Assembly (NCBI GenBank): GCA_029964075.1
Contig: CM057149.1
Span: 9,186,465-9,250,464 of the forward strand
DNA from: Patiria pectinifera
Lineage: Eukaryota > Echinodermata > Asteroidea > Valvatida > Asterinidae
Length of the DNA: 64,000 nt
Direction: 5' to 3'
The notes beneath the pieces are model-generated. The model saw only the letters and a list, made by a program, of their open reading frames with translations. It was not told the origin of the DNA and searched no databases. The translations under genes were made by a program, and so were the position numbers. How positions within the stretch are numbered: position 1 is the stretch's first letter; the number at the start of each line of letters is the position of its first letter. Positions 19,801-31,486 of the stretch are shown here, piece after piece.

Positions 19801-22800
19801 TGTACAAAATGAGGTCGAGGGAATAAGCATGGTTCAGTCAATCACCTTTATAACAAGGTCCTCGGGACTTTACAAATTACCTTGTTATAACAGGTACCTT
19901 GTATTAACAGAAATGGAAAACAAAGATTTAGGAAATAAAATTGTCCTCGTTATAAGAAGGATGCTGTATTAACAGTGCTTAATCAGCATTCAACTGTATT
20001 CTGTAAAGATAAAGATGATTTGTTTGCTGCAAGTATAATTTTATGCCTAAAAAGTTTTGACAGTTGTGTTATGAAAGTTGTAAAGTAATATTTGTTTATG
20101 TTTAATTAATTAATTTATTCATTCTTGGGTTCTCAGTCTTTCCATGGTGTACTGTACAGATGCTATGCCAGAATCGTTTTCCGGAGAGGCGGCTGATACT
20201 TACAAACACTTTTGCCTCCTTGAGTTGCGGTGGCTGTGTCTTGAGTTGTTCCATCTTCTCAACCTCTTTGGCAATCTCTTCAGCTAAGACGACAGAAAAG
20301 ATGCCAATCAGTCAATCAAATATGACAGTGAATGGGAAAATCCAAATTCAAATTGTTGATTTGTTGAGTCGCAATTACACTTAAAAATGTCCAAATTTTG
20401 CCATGAGTTTGTGTCTTCTTGTTTACCTACGTCATCACTCCATGTTACCATAACATGAAACTTTCAAATGATTTATGCCTCCTTCTTGAAAAGGGATGTT
20501 GTTTGTTGGTCAAGTTGACTACCTATATGCCGTCAATAACGTTTGGCAAACCACAGCGCCTTTATTTTTAGTTTGCTGATATAGGACTTCCGCAGATACA
20601 AAATTCCGGATTTGATACCAGAGGTTTCCAGTTTTGCACTGATCAAAAAAGGGCGCGAGGCTTGGAGAAAATCCAGGTAATTCTTGTTGTAGCAGTACTT
20701 TCCTCACCTTCCACCGCTGTGACCCGGGTTCGAATCCCGCCTGGGTCAATATGAGGATTGGGTTTTCAGTCCCTGCCTGATTCCGTGGGTTTTCCCCAGA
20801 ATATTCCTCTGGGCTTTTCCTCCCACCTCTAAAACTGTAACTTCTTCTCATTGTCTTCTCTCCACAGGTTTCTTCAGGCTTGCAAGCTACAGTGCCTAGG
20901 GCGCTTTTGAGGAATCCTTGGTTTCATTACCAGAAACGATTAGTAATCATAATAATAATACCTGATTTAGGGTTTGCTGCATCGCACTGTGCATTGTACA
21001 TCAGTATGAACTCGTCTAGTCTCTTGATCAACTCCTGTGCAAATAAATACATCGTTAATTATACACAAACTGGACACTGACTAAAGTCCAGCTCTTACTT
21101 CATTTAAACACAGACACTAAGTAAATGTGAAACAACGAAAGTTGTCAGGACACTTCATGACAAAATTCACTAGAGTTGAAATTTATGCCACTTTTTGCAG
21201 CGTGAACACTTGCCATGATGTCACAAATTTGTGAAGCATAATTGTCTGCTTCACAACTTAAAATTGGGCCCTGTTCCAAGTTGGACCACCATTTTTTCCA
21301 ACTTGAAACTGGAGATATTTTCAACGTTCTTATCATTCAAAGTTTTGAGACATTCCCTAACTCACATGGCGTTTTCCTTTGATAGACAGGTTGTAATGTT
21401 TCATCTTCTTCTTGATTTCTTTGTCCGGCACCAGCTTCCAGACCATGGCCGGTATCCGCTTCCTCTTTTGTATTCTGAGCCAAAAAAAAATTAAAAAATA
21501 TGGAATTGATCATAATCAGTTGTATCGAACTTTTCTATCCGTTAACTGTGGCAATAAAATAAAGACTTTCATAATCTTCAGAACGTGGTTGTTTATTTGC
21601 ATATACTTCCACAAACCAATCATTTATAGATGAGATTGAAGCATAACTTGACCCTTGACCCTACCACGTTTCTCCTGCTATTTCCAAAACTGACGTAAAA
21701 AGTTTCGTTTTTTAGTCATCGCTTTGCATTTTCATACATTATGCCCCTTTTCTTTTACAAAATCGATTCACTGCACTTTATCAGTAAGGCCTACTCACAG
21801 GAAAACCGACAAACTGTGACCAGGTTGCTGCCCCATCAGGCTGTACCCAGAAATCTTGTAATCTGTAAAGTTCACTGCCTTTTTCAAGGACAAATCACCA
21901 TAAACCTCTTAAAATAACTTGAAAAACCCTGACTTTGTAATGTGGTAGTGCCCAGAGTAGGAGTAGGACTGACCTTTTATTGGTATCCGTCTGCTGTGTT
22001 CTCTTCAGGCAAGCGTCTAGATGGGTATTGATGTACTTTGTGGGTACTGGTACACCACAAACGGGACACTCCGCTAAAGACAGAACATGAAAACCAGTGA
22101 AACATCCATTAGAGAGAAAGTATGTATAGGTGGAGCAAAATAAGGTAACTTTATCACTGCTGCCCCCTGGGCGTGGTCTGGCCACAACTGGGTGTGGGCT
22201 GGCTACATCTGGGTGTGGTCTTGCTAAAACTGGGTGTGGCCTGATTACTACGGGGTGTGGCTTGATTACTACAGGCTGTGGAATGATTACTACTGGGCGA
22301 GGCCTGATTACTACTGGGTGTGGCCTGATTACTGGGCGTGGCCTTTTACTCCCTTATTACTACTGGGTGTGGCCTTGCAACTACTGGGTGTGGCCTGGCA
22401 ACTTCTGGGTGTGGCCAGGTTAATACCAGGTGTGGCATGATTACTACTGGGTGTGGCCAGATTTCTACCGAGTGTGGCCTGGGCTTAATTTCACGGTGTT
22501 GCTAAGCACAAACGTTTGCTTAGCACAAGAAAAGTCTGGCTTATAAAAGCAGGTTACCAGCCAAAACTCCATGTGATTTTCATGCTAAGCAAACAACAGC
22601 TGAATACTAATCACGAGCAATATACATTACGTGGAGTTTTGGCTGGTAACCTGCTTTTATAAGCCAGTCTTTTTTTGTGCTAAGCAAATTTTTGGGCTTG
22701 GTGTGGCCATTTTACTACTGAATGTAACTCAAAGCAAAATAAGGTACCTTTATCCCTGCTGCCACCGGGTGTGGTCTGGCTACCACCGGGTGTGGTCTGG

Positions 22801-25352
22801 CTACCACTGGGAGTGGTCTGGCTACAACTGGGCATGACCTGATTACTACTGGGCGTGGCCTGATTACTACTGGGCGTGGCCTGCCTGCGAATAGGTGTGG
22901 CTTGACCAGCTGCTGGACTACTGCTTGTTGATGTAGTTGGCTGTTCAGTTCCAAAGTCCTCAGTAATATCGATGACATCATCATTTATTTGATTGACCAA
23001 TGAACGGTCAGTGTTGGTATCAGCTGGCCTTGAACCAAGCCGATTGCTTGAATGGCGATCAGTCCTGGATGGTGACTTCAGTTTGGGACTAACGAAATCG
23101 TCATCCAATATGTTGAAGTCATCTGACGATGTTTTGGCTTGGCAGGGTTCAGAGTTGCTGACCGGGGCAGTTTTGGACGGCTTGACCGCAGTGAAATGAT
23201 CGGCCAGAGTTGATTTCTTTGGACTCTGTTTGGAGGCAAAAACCTGTAATTTTGAAGAAAAAAAAGGATAACTTAATTTCAGTTTGGGTTTTCGTCAAAA
23301 TAAAAAGAGTAGGCTGCTTGTTTGGATCCAGCGACAGATCTTGAACATAGAAACTAGTCAAGAAAAGTCTGTTTTAAGTAAAAACAATTTAGGAGAAATT
23401 AAGTTAGAAAGAAATACCTCAAATATCTCAAAATACCTGTGATTTTCCGGAATTGACTTGCTGTTTGGATGTTTTCAGGCCCTTATCTGATGAAGGGCAA
23501 CCTTCCTGATTCTCAGCATCAAATGTTTTGCAGATCTTTAAGATGTATGGTCTGGAGTAGGTACAAGAGGGATGTACAGGTAAAACCACATTATGAGACA
23601 AACTACTGAGGAATTCTCATCATCTGGAGACAAACACATTTTGCTTGGATAACCCCAAGAAACAGACTACCTGGGAACTAGCATCTGCTTACATAGTAAG
23701 CTGATGAGCTGAAGTGGCTTGAAACAGACTTTACAAATTTTGTTATTATTAACTTGCGATTGATTTGATGTGACTTTACAGCTCTGGTTTTGACATTTCC
23801 TAATCTTTATCTCTAATTTTGTGTTGCCTACCTGACAGCAACGAAAGTCTTGACGAGTTCATCCAGGGTTCTGTTGTTGCAGAGTTCCGAAGCACTGACC
23901 TCGATGTTACACGATGGACACTGCCTCTTGTACTTCATGTATCGTCTGATGCATAGCGAACAGTCTGCACACAAATCAAAATTATCAGGATAATAAAAAA
24001 ACAAAAACAAAACAGCAACCACTCCAAGAACGTTGTCTTAGAGTCTTACCCAGACAGGACAACGCCAGACTTGGTGAGTCCAGGTTGAAGTCCAAAACCA
24101 TGATGACATTCAAACAGTACTGTGGTGTCCAGAAATTAGTCTAAGTTTGAGGCAGGACTCAAATGAAGTCCAACATTGGAATCTTATTCCAATTTCAAAG
24201 CAGGGGCGAACCAGCTGGGGGGGGGGGGTGTTTAGCTGTCAAGAGGGATGGGTGGTGATGGTTTATCAGGCATGTGCGACTGCATGTTTTTCATTCTTTT
24301 CGTGACCCTGGGAGTGAAGTGTCAGGTTAAGACGGTGTGACTTTGACTCAAGCTTGAATTCAACTCCAAACTGACTAACACATACTTTTTTCATCGTGAC
24401 TTTTTTGTTTCAAGTATGGTTTTGGAAAAGACAATGACTTACAGTTGTGTGAGCATGAAGGGATGATCATGGCCACGTTCAAGTACTCGAAGCAAATGGA
24501 GCATCGTAGCAGGTTATCAATAGTCTGCAAAATAAAGACAAATGTAAAATTCAAATCAAAGTGGAACTCTCACCAGAATTTTCAAAATGCCCTCACAATG
24601 TGGGGATAAAAATTCAGGTATGTGATGCAAGAAGTTTGGAGAAAGACAGACACTTCAAAGTACACGTAGATTGTAATTTTTAATTGAATAATTTTGAGTG
24701 AAATCTGGAACTTACACTAAGTATGTAGATGTGTAATTTTTGTGAGATCCCTGAATGTTTTTAACTCTTAATATTAATGTTTAAGTTAAACTTTAACTGT
24801 TTTTGTAAATCTGTGTGATTTTTGTGTGATCCTTCATTGTTTTTAATTCTTAATTGCAATGTAAACTTTAACTTGTTTTCAACTTGATTGTCATGATTGT
24901 ACGCGTACGATGAAATGTTGATCCCAAAAGAAAAATCGGCAAATCTTGATGTGCACATACGCAGTTGGATTTGGAATATTCGAACTGGCTTATTTTTATC
25001 TGCCGATTTTTCTGATTGGCATGATTAATTCCTAGGCCTACCATATTTTCAATCATCCACATGTCTGCAAATATAATCATGTTTTATTCTAACCTTTGGA
25101 AGACTTTTTTTTTCTCTAACCTCCCCCGGCCATCAACCATTGTCCCCCTCCCCTGACACTAAATATGCTGAATACACTCGGCCTCATCAGGCCGGCTGCA
25201 TGCAAATGACAGCACTGCATGCATGCAGATTGTCAAACTTGAGCGATGCCGCGCCGCGCCGATGCCTGACAATCATGCGTAATAATTCATGTATCGCTTA
25301 CCCTAAGATCAGGCATTGATCCTGGCCAATCAGTCGGATCCGTCAGTGCCAT
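16872..25352 (-). CDS. RAD18: RAD18 E3 ubiquitin ligase
   Basis: RAD18, with the E2 RAD6, monoubiquitinates PCNA at stalled forks to start translesion synthesis. Exons in gene order: 25302-25352, 24443-24524, 23832-23964, 23437-23551, 22748-23243, 21974-22073, 21366-21474, 20962-21034, 20204-20283, 19700-19760, 19056-19493, 18597-18736, 17635-17702, 16872-17016. They total 2091 nt, or 696 codons plus TAG, with consistent phases. The RING finger spans residues 25-63 (C25, C28, C41, H43, C46, C49, C60, C63). The UBZ4 zinc finger is C295, C298, H310, C314. A SAP domain follows at about 333-370 (AMVWKLVPDKEIKKKMKHYN), then ELIKRLDEFILMYNAQCD and the RAD6-binding helix AEEIAKEVEKMEQ. Human RAD18 is 495 aa. 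The extra length comes from low-complexity sequence in exons 5 and 11, including the ATPSSNQ repeats. The C-terminus is basic. The gene diverges from TIMM17. Confidence 0.96.
17976..18391. mobile_element. TTAA-flanked element, telomere-like-end family
   Basis: It starts TTAACCCTAACTCCCTAGG and ends GGGTAAGGTTAA, with TTAA at both edges. The interior repeats GCCTCAATCCTGCAAAATCC. It is the same subfamily as 39028-39423, which lies in the opposite orientation, and shares the ATGTAAAAATAGCAT and GGTGACCACTGCCTC blocks with it. It is in a RAD18 intron. Confidence 0.85.
20690..20960 (+). mobile_element. tRNA-derived SINE against a RAD18 splice donor
   Basis: It has box B GGGTTCGAATCCC at about 20727 and the body blocks TTCCGTGGGTTTTCCCCAG and CTCTGGGCTTTTCCTCCCAC. 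It ends in (ATA)n at about 20948-20960. This tail abuts the RAD18 exon at 20962-21034, so the intron's 5' splice site GTATTATTATT contains the SINE tail. Confidence 0.7.
22138..22480. repeat. Intronic minisatellite, decayed duplicate of a RAD18 exon end
   Basis: Units of about 21-24 bp such as GGGTGTGGCCTGATTACTACT match the coding repeat at 22755-22905. The left edge, GCAAAATAAGGTAACTTTAT, also matches the exon-intron boundary at 22736-22755 (GCAAAATAAGGTACCTTTAT), so more than the repeat was duplicated. Read on the minus strand the copy encodes ATPSSNQ-like peptides but has a stop, and its donor site is altered from AAAG|GTACC to AAAGTTACC. Confidence 0.8.
22515..22688. mobile_element. MITE with about 60-bp inverted repeats
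   Basis: The left arm TTTGCTTAGCACAAGAAAAG..GGCTTATAAAAGCAGGTTAC..CCAAAACTCCA is mirrored by TGGAGTTTTGG..GTAACCTGCTTTTATAAGCC..GTGCTAAGCAAA at the right. The arms cover about two thirds of the element. It lies between the intronic repeat and RAD18 exon 5. Confidence 0.82.
22755..22905 (-). repeat. Coding minisatellite in RAD18 exon 5
   Basis: The minus-strand unit of about 21 bp encodes ATPSSNQ, drifting to TTPGGSQ. About seven units lie at residues 245-290, just before the UBZ4 exon. Because the unit is a multiple of three, copy-number changes would keep the frame. Confidence 0.88.
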
Positions 25353-26201
25353 AAAAACCACTGTTGATTTTTTAATCAAAACTAGAATTACAAATTTTCA
25401 GATCTTCTTAGCTTTCACTGAACTCAGCCAACACAAGTTTGTTTGCGCGAAGTTAGTGCTTGGCGCGCCTGTTCAAGATAAATAGCGCCCTCTATAAAAG
25501 ACAAATAAATTGTAATACTTTCGTAATAAATCGGGGGTTGGGGTGTACTGGGGGCTGGGTCTGGGGCTTGGGGCTAAACAACTGCGTTGAGTGCGTTCCA
25601 TTATTTTATGCTCAGCCTCAGGAAATTATCCAAATTAGATACATCATATAAACTCTTGGAATTCATTGGAGATACACCGTAGCAACTGGTTTTCTCGAAA
25701 AATGTTTGCATCGAGAAAAGAGGAGATACCGGTTGTCATTTGAAGACGGTCTTCTACGCGATCGAACACCCTAATTTTTACACCGTCAAATTTGTCAAAA
25801 AAATTAACAAGACTGTTGTGAATATGTGAATATTGCAGGCGTGTAAGAGGCTTTCCATGCAATAATGGAAAACATAGTGAGCCAGTTGTCTCAGCTCAGC
25901 GAATGTATATTTAGAACATTGACACAGCCCCCTCTCATCCCCTGGTGCTTTTACTTCAGACCCCCCTCCTTTTACCTAGGAGGGAGGAAGATAGCTTCTT
26001 CTTCTGTTTTGAGATATTGTTCAGTTTAAAAAAAACAATGTTTGATACATATTAAAAACCAACATGAAAAATATGATATCCATTTTTGAAATTTATAGGC
26101 AGACGACGTCCACGTGCTCTATCTCTTTCGCGTTAAATTGCGCCCGGGCGCCCTCTATCAAAAGAGGGCGCTATTTACCAAAGTAATTAGGCAACCAGAA
26201 A
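25353..26201. promoter_or_regulatory. Divergent promoter region of RAD18 and TIMM17
   Basis: An 850-bp spacer separates the two start codons. ATAGCGCCCTCT at 25482-25493 lies 130 bp before the RAD18 ATG. AGAGGGCGCTAT at 26163-26174 lies 28 bp before the TIMM17 ATG. The latter is paired with an inverted GCGCCCTCTAT just to its left, forming a short hairpin. No TATA box at a standard distance is obvious. Transcription starts cannot be fixed from the sequence. Confidence 0.55.
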
Positions 26202-29200
26202 ATGGAAGAATACGCACGTGAACCATGGTGAGTTTGCGACGAAATTTACACTTCCTACATGACATTCATGTCATGAAGGAAGCTTCAGAACACAATAACT
26301 AATTTCAGGGGTAAATAGGGGATGAGTGACCGTATGCCTCTGTTGTATTGACGGTGTTTCATTTGAATGAAATCCGAGTCGAGTTACCGGTGAAATTAGC
26401 ATCATTCATCATGAGTTAGTGTTACATCATTCGATTCCTTGTGAATGTGAAGTTGTGTATTTTATTTTTTATTGTGGGAGCCGTTTTGGGCGATTGTGTA
26501 GTGTAACTTTAGAACCCCTCTTTAGTTTTGATCAAATTAGAGTCCGGAGTGTTTTTTATCATTCAAAAATGACCTTTTCAACAAAAAAAACCCTCCTATT
26601 TCGTAATTCAAATAACATCACTTTTGAGTTTTGTAATGTAATTTAGTTATTTTATTGTAATTTCTGGTGGTAAAAAATGTGATGTTCTTTAGCGTTTTAC
26701 ATTTTGGAACCAGACTATCATATCAACCAAATCATGGTTCTCCGACTTAAATTTCTCTTTAAAAAAAAAATCCTCCAAACATGCCAAAACCACTAATTTC
26801 AAAGAAGAAAACAAAATCTACTTAAATAAAAAGAACAATTTGATTAAAAACCTGAAACTTAACATCCTTAAGAAATCTATTATTGGAGTATTAACAAAAA
26901 AATAAGGAAAACAAAATTGAGTAGCGCAGCAGGGATTCGAACCAGGGTCCCCACCACCTCATAGAGCTAAACGTCTGTACCAATCGAGCTACCGAAGTGC
27001 TCTGGTTGGAAAGGCAGTCAAATCTGATAAATTTGCATTGTGTTTTTACAATGCCGTAACAATAGTATTTGAAACTTGCGTTACGGCTGTCGTAACGATA
27101 GCCACTACGTTCACGGCCATCTTCATCGTTGCTTTACCCCAAAATGTCCCTAAAATAATAAAAATTCTGACCTCTATTTACGACATAGGCCTACCTGTTG
27201 GCTTGTAATGGCGCTAACTAGTTTGGTAAGTCAAATAACTTAAAAAGGGCATTTTTGTTCCCTACAGGGAATAGAGCCCTAGACTACACAATTGCATGAC
27301 TATTAACCTGATAGGAAAATGATAGAAGTGCTGACTAATAATCTTTAATCTGAACTACATCTACTTAATAACCTAAACTTATTTAACCTACCGGGAACGG
27401 TATCAATCATTCATTATATTTTAGTCCCTGGAGGATAGTAGACGATTGCGGTGGAGCCTTCTCCATGGGATGCATCGGTGGAGGAGTGGTTCATTCTATA
27501 CTGGGAGCTAGAAATGCACCGGCTGTAAGTATAGACACTGACAGACTCCGTGAAAAAAACTTTTAAACAAATTTTGAAACAAAACAAATTTTGAAAGCCC
27601 CAGTGGTATAGTCTATGTAATAGACCCTTGCGAAATGTTACCTGGTACCCGTGTTTTACTTCAATAGGGTACCCGGACTACCCGGTTCCCGCACTACCCA
27701 AAAATGCACACCACTACCCAGTGGAAGGGACACACTAGGTAAATCATGTTAATCACAAATCAATTCACAGGTAGGTCACAAGCAGACTGGGAAAAATATG
27801 CAAAACTAAAACAGGCCAACTTAACGCTCACTCTTTTGCCCTCCTATGGAAGCATGCATTGTCAGCCTGGTTATTACTGGGGTCAATATTGGTCAAGACC
27901 CCCATTGGTTTGTACACAGTAGGCCAGGATGTGAGGAAGAACATTTTGACCATTGGTGACCTCTTAAATAGAGGGAGGGTGAAAGAACAAAATTGTCCCA
28001 ATTCTCAGACAAAGACAAGGTTGTCAGTATTTCACCAGCCAAGTTTCAGGTCTTAATTCATCTTTTAAAGGAGATTTGCCTTCAACATTTTGCACCTTAG
28101 TGTGAAGCCAAGTGATTTCAATTTGAAGCCTGAAGCCCGGTACATGTCCAACTTTCTGAAATGATTGACCCTTCAGTAGTCTGGTGGCATGACTATGGAG
28201 AGACTGTTGACATAGAGGCTGGTACCGGATATTTCTTTGACACAGTTGACTGATGTAGGTCTAAAGGGTTGATGGACTGGTTGTTTCATGTGCCAGTCTA
28301 TTTTCTTGTGTTGCATGTTTTGAATACTTAAGGTTTTGGTGCTCTCATACACAGTATTGAGAGTCCAAAATTGATGGACTTGGTCACAAGTAACGGCTAC
28401 ATCACTGGGCACTTGTGCCTAATTAGATAACAAATCGGGCAAATAATTAAAAATAATTACCAATTGCAAAGTGATTTCACTTTTGTTTGATGGCTGTGTT
28501 TCATTGCAGGGCTTCAGGCAGAGATTTATTGGCAGTTTTTTGACAGTCAAACACAAAGCACCCATTGTTGGGGGTAAGTGTAAAAAGTTGTTGCCCAAAC
28601 ATTCTGGAGAAATGAAGTTGATGTGGCTGTCCATTGTTGCATGTTTTTGCAGAACGTTTTGGCAAGAAATATCTCATTGTGTTTAAACATCACAAACAGA
28701 CTCTTAACATTTTGAGGAGCTCCAGGTTCTGGCAAAACAGCAGTTGCGGTATTTCGTCTTCAAGATCCCCAAACACAGAATGTGAATATTTTCATTTCAG
28801 TGAAATTAAGTGTTTGAGAAAAGTTCATTTCAAAAGTTCAAAATCATTTTCAAGTTGGCTTTATCGTCAAAATTAGTAGCACACAAAAAATGTTTTGATT
28901 TTACAAAAAAATCTAAAACAGAAACAACACATGAATTTGTGATATGGCTCTCTAAGAAAAGAAACAGTTTGATCGTAATCCTGATAGATAGTTTTAACTG
29001 AAACATTTTGAACATTTTGACATTACTAGGTAATTTTGCAGTATGGGGCGGTCTGTTTTCCACATTTGACTGCGCTCTTGTTCACATACGTAAGAAGGAA
29101 GATCCCTGGAACTCCATCACAAGCGGAGCGTTAACAGGAGCGGTCTTAGCAGCGAGAAGTAAGTGTCAAGATAGTGTGTTTGTTATGTGAACATTTCTTT

Positions 29201-31486
29201 GTAAAGTGTACATTGCGTACAGCAGCCAGAGAACAGTAAACCAATGGCATAAAGGTTGCACACAACCTTTAACCCTAACCCCCTAGGCCCTTGTTGCTTA
29301 CAACCATCTTCAATCCTCCAAAATTTTGCAACTCCGCCTAAATTTTTTAAAATTGTCAGACAGTCCTGCCTCAAAATGCATTCATCCTCAATCCTCCAAA
29401 ATCCTCCTCATCCCAAAACTTTGCACTCGTGTTTAAATGAAGGATAACCAATGCCAAATCCTTTAAAATCATCAGACAGTGCTGCCTCAAAATGCACTCA
29501 TCCTCAATCCTCCAAAATCCTCTTGTGCTTCATTCACCATTCATCCTCAATCCTCCAAAATCCTCATGTGCTTCAATCACCATTCATCCTCAATCCTCCA
29601 AAATCCTCATGTGCTTCAATCACCATTCATCCTCAATCCTCCAGAATCCTCATTTGATTCAATCACCATTCATCCTCAATCCTCTAGAATCCTCCAAAAC
29701 CGCCAGGAGGATTTTGGAGGAGTGAGGTGGGTTAGGGTTAATGGCAAGGGGAGGGGCATCTTTTTTCCCCCGGTATCATCTGAAAGCAATATTTGTTTTT
29801 AGGCCTTTATAAGTTTGTAGGCTCATGTGGCAGTTTAAGACCAATTTCATAAATATTTATTCTCAAAGTTAAATTTTTTGACAAAAGGTTCCAGAAGTCC
29901 ATTGTATTCCATTGACCATGTTTAGGTAAATGTACTTATTCATGGACAGAATCGTGGAATATTAATGACCATGATGATGAAGTGCTTTGTCCAATTGTGC
30001 TAAAATTTACGGTGTACTACGCATGAATGTCTGCACTGGCTTACCGATATCGGTCGTTGTGTTTCTTTTAGATCAAATGGCCAAAATACCCCAGCTCTTC
30101 TGGGGTTAAATTTATAAACTTTATTTGAGTTATAAATTTATTTAATTTATTAACAGAAATTGTGGCTGGGCCTGAATCCATCAATATTCATTCATCAAAT
30201 TTGTTCAATTTTTTTTTTCACAGATGGAGCAGTCGCAATGGCTGGATCAGCAATGATTGGTGAGGCCTTTCAGTTTCATGTTTTACACAATGTATTTTAA
30301 AATTTTGTAATTTCCTGTGTTGTATGAGACCATTTTTGTGCATATTAAATTACTTTCACATTTCATTGTTTACATTATTACAAAAACTCAAAACCTTGTA
30401 TATTGTTTGGTTTGCTGTAACAGGTGGTGTATTATTGGCCATGATTGAAGGCATTGGTATCTTGATGACGAGAATGTCGGCAGATCAGTTCAGACCAGGT
30501 AGGAAGTTTGAAGTGTCGTATTCAAGCCATCACAAGTCACGCAGTCTCGAGTCAAGAACAAGGTGTTCAAATGAAAAATGAACCTATTGATAAGATAAAT
30601 ATGCGTAGTTTAAAAAAAATGAACTGTGCCCCCGTTTCTTGTGACCTGACTAATGATGTGTCTTGCAACTGCCCATGACCAGAAAGCACATTTCATATTT
30701 AGTTTTCATAATTGCATTACGACTTTTGTACATAATGTAGTATTAGAGAAACTTGCAACTGGATTGCAATGTATTCTCAGATTTCTGCTCTGTCAGTTTC
30801 AACAAAAAGGTGCCACAATCAGTGCCAGGAAATACATCAACACCATGAGGATAGAGTTTGAACTTAACCACTTGGTGCCGGGATTATCTTTGCCAAAAAT
30901 TTCGATTATTTGCAAAAGGCAAAATTGTCCAGCCAACTTTTGATATACAGCTAAATGCCACAATAGTGATTCACAAGAGTCATTTCAACAGTATTTGTAA
31001 GATATGTTTTTGCCGAAACCTCATATGTTTCAATACTCTGGGGTGTGCACTGGAGCATAAATTGTACAACAATAGGCCAATTCAAGATCAACACACAGTC
31101 TGCCTCCACAGACTTCACGGACTTTGTGTGTGTGTACAAAAGGCAGGAGGAATTAGCATGTTTAGACGTCACCCGGAGGCGAGTCGAGGCAATCTTGTTG
31201 TCTTAACCCGTCAGCCGTGCCTGTGTATAAAAACAGCCAGTGCATGTTATCACGGCCTCCGACATGAACTGGTTAAAAACGAACTAAAAACAAATCATCA
31301 AAATTCCCGTCTTTGGCCCAAATTTGACTTAGAAGTTAACCAATACCTCGTCTGAATGCTGTTATATGATTGATTCACAAAATTCTGTCCTTTGTCTTTC
31401 TCTCCACAGTGAATCCCCAGATGGAAGACCCCTCCCAGCTTGGACCCAAAGCTCCGCCCCCCTTCGGCAACACGCAGTATCAATGA
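26202..31486 (+). CDS. TIMM17: TIMM17, mitochondrial inner-membrane translocase subunit
   Basis: TIMM17 is a core subunit of the TIM23 complex that moves presequence proteins across or into the inner mitochondrial membrane. Exons: 26202-26227, 27425-27524, 28510-28573, 29030-29158, 30224-30259, 30424-30498, 31410-31486. They total 507 nt, giving 168 aa plus TGA, with phases that join. Diagnostic segments are [20 protein letters not shown] at the N-terminus, [19 protein letters not shown], and [20 protein letters not shown], followed by the last hydrophobic segment [17 protein letters not shown]. Four hydrophobic segments are expected for the Tim17/22/23 family and fit here. The C-terminal tail is short and proline-rich ([10 protein letters not shown]). 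Vertebrates have TIMM17A and TIMM17B; this invertebrate copy cannot be assigned to either. Introns carry a TTAA element, a tRNA-like repeat and a dispersed repeat. Confidence 0.97.
26921..27003 (-). repeat. tRNA-like sequence in TIMM17 intron 1
   Basis: On the minus strand it has box-A-like GGTAGCTCGATTGG and box-B CTGGTTCGAATCC, spaced as in a tRNA. The anticodon arm is not cleanly paired. It is most likely a tRNA-derived retroposon head or tRNA pseudogene. Confidence 0.5.
28040..28380 (-). repeat. Dispersed repeat, uninterrupted copy B
   Basis: This is the reverse-oriented counterpart of the repeat at 7280-8110. At the point where copy A carries the TTAA element, this copy has one TTAA at 28328-28331 flanked by the same sequence. 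It therefore serves as the pre-insertion site. It lies in TIMM17 intron 2. Confidence 0.8.
29269..29741. mobile_element. TTAA-flanked element, telomere-like-end family
   Basis: It starts TTAACCCTAACCCCCTAGGC and ends GTGGGTTAGGGTTAA, with TTAA at 29269-29272 and 29738-29741. The interior repeats CATCCTCAATCCTCCAAAAT. It is the inverted counterpart of 7347-7751 with near-complete ends. It lies in a TIMM17 intron. Confidence 0.88.

Noticed and set aside
21783-21880. Possible extra RAD18 exon (peptide like LYRLQDFWVQPDGAATW)
   Set aside because: It matches nothing in the family, and exons 6 and 7 join in phase without it. I could not find a convincing acceptor.
29269-29741. Regularly spaced repeats resembling a CRISPR array
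   Set aside because: Units and spacers are not of constant length, the spacers are themselves repeats, and the locus is inside a TIMM17 intron of an animal genome within a TTAA-flanked element.
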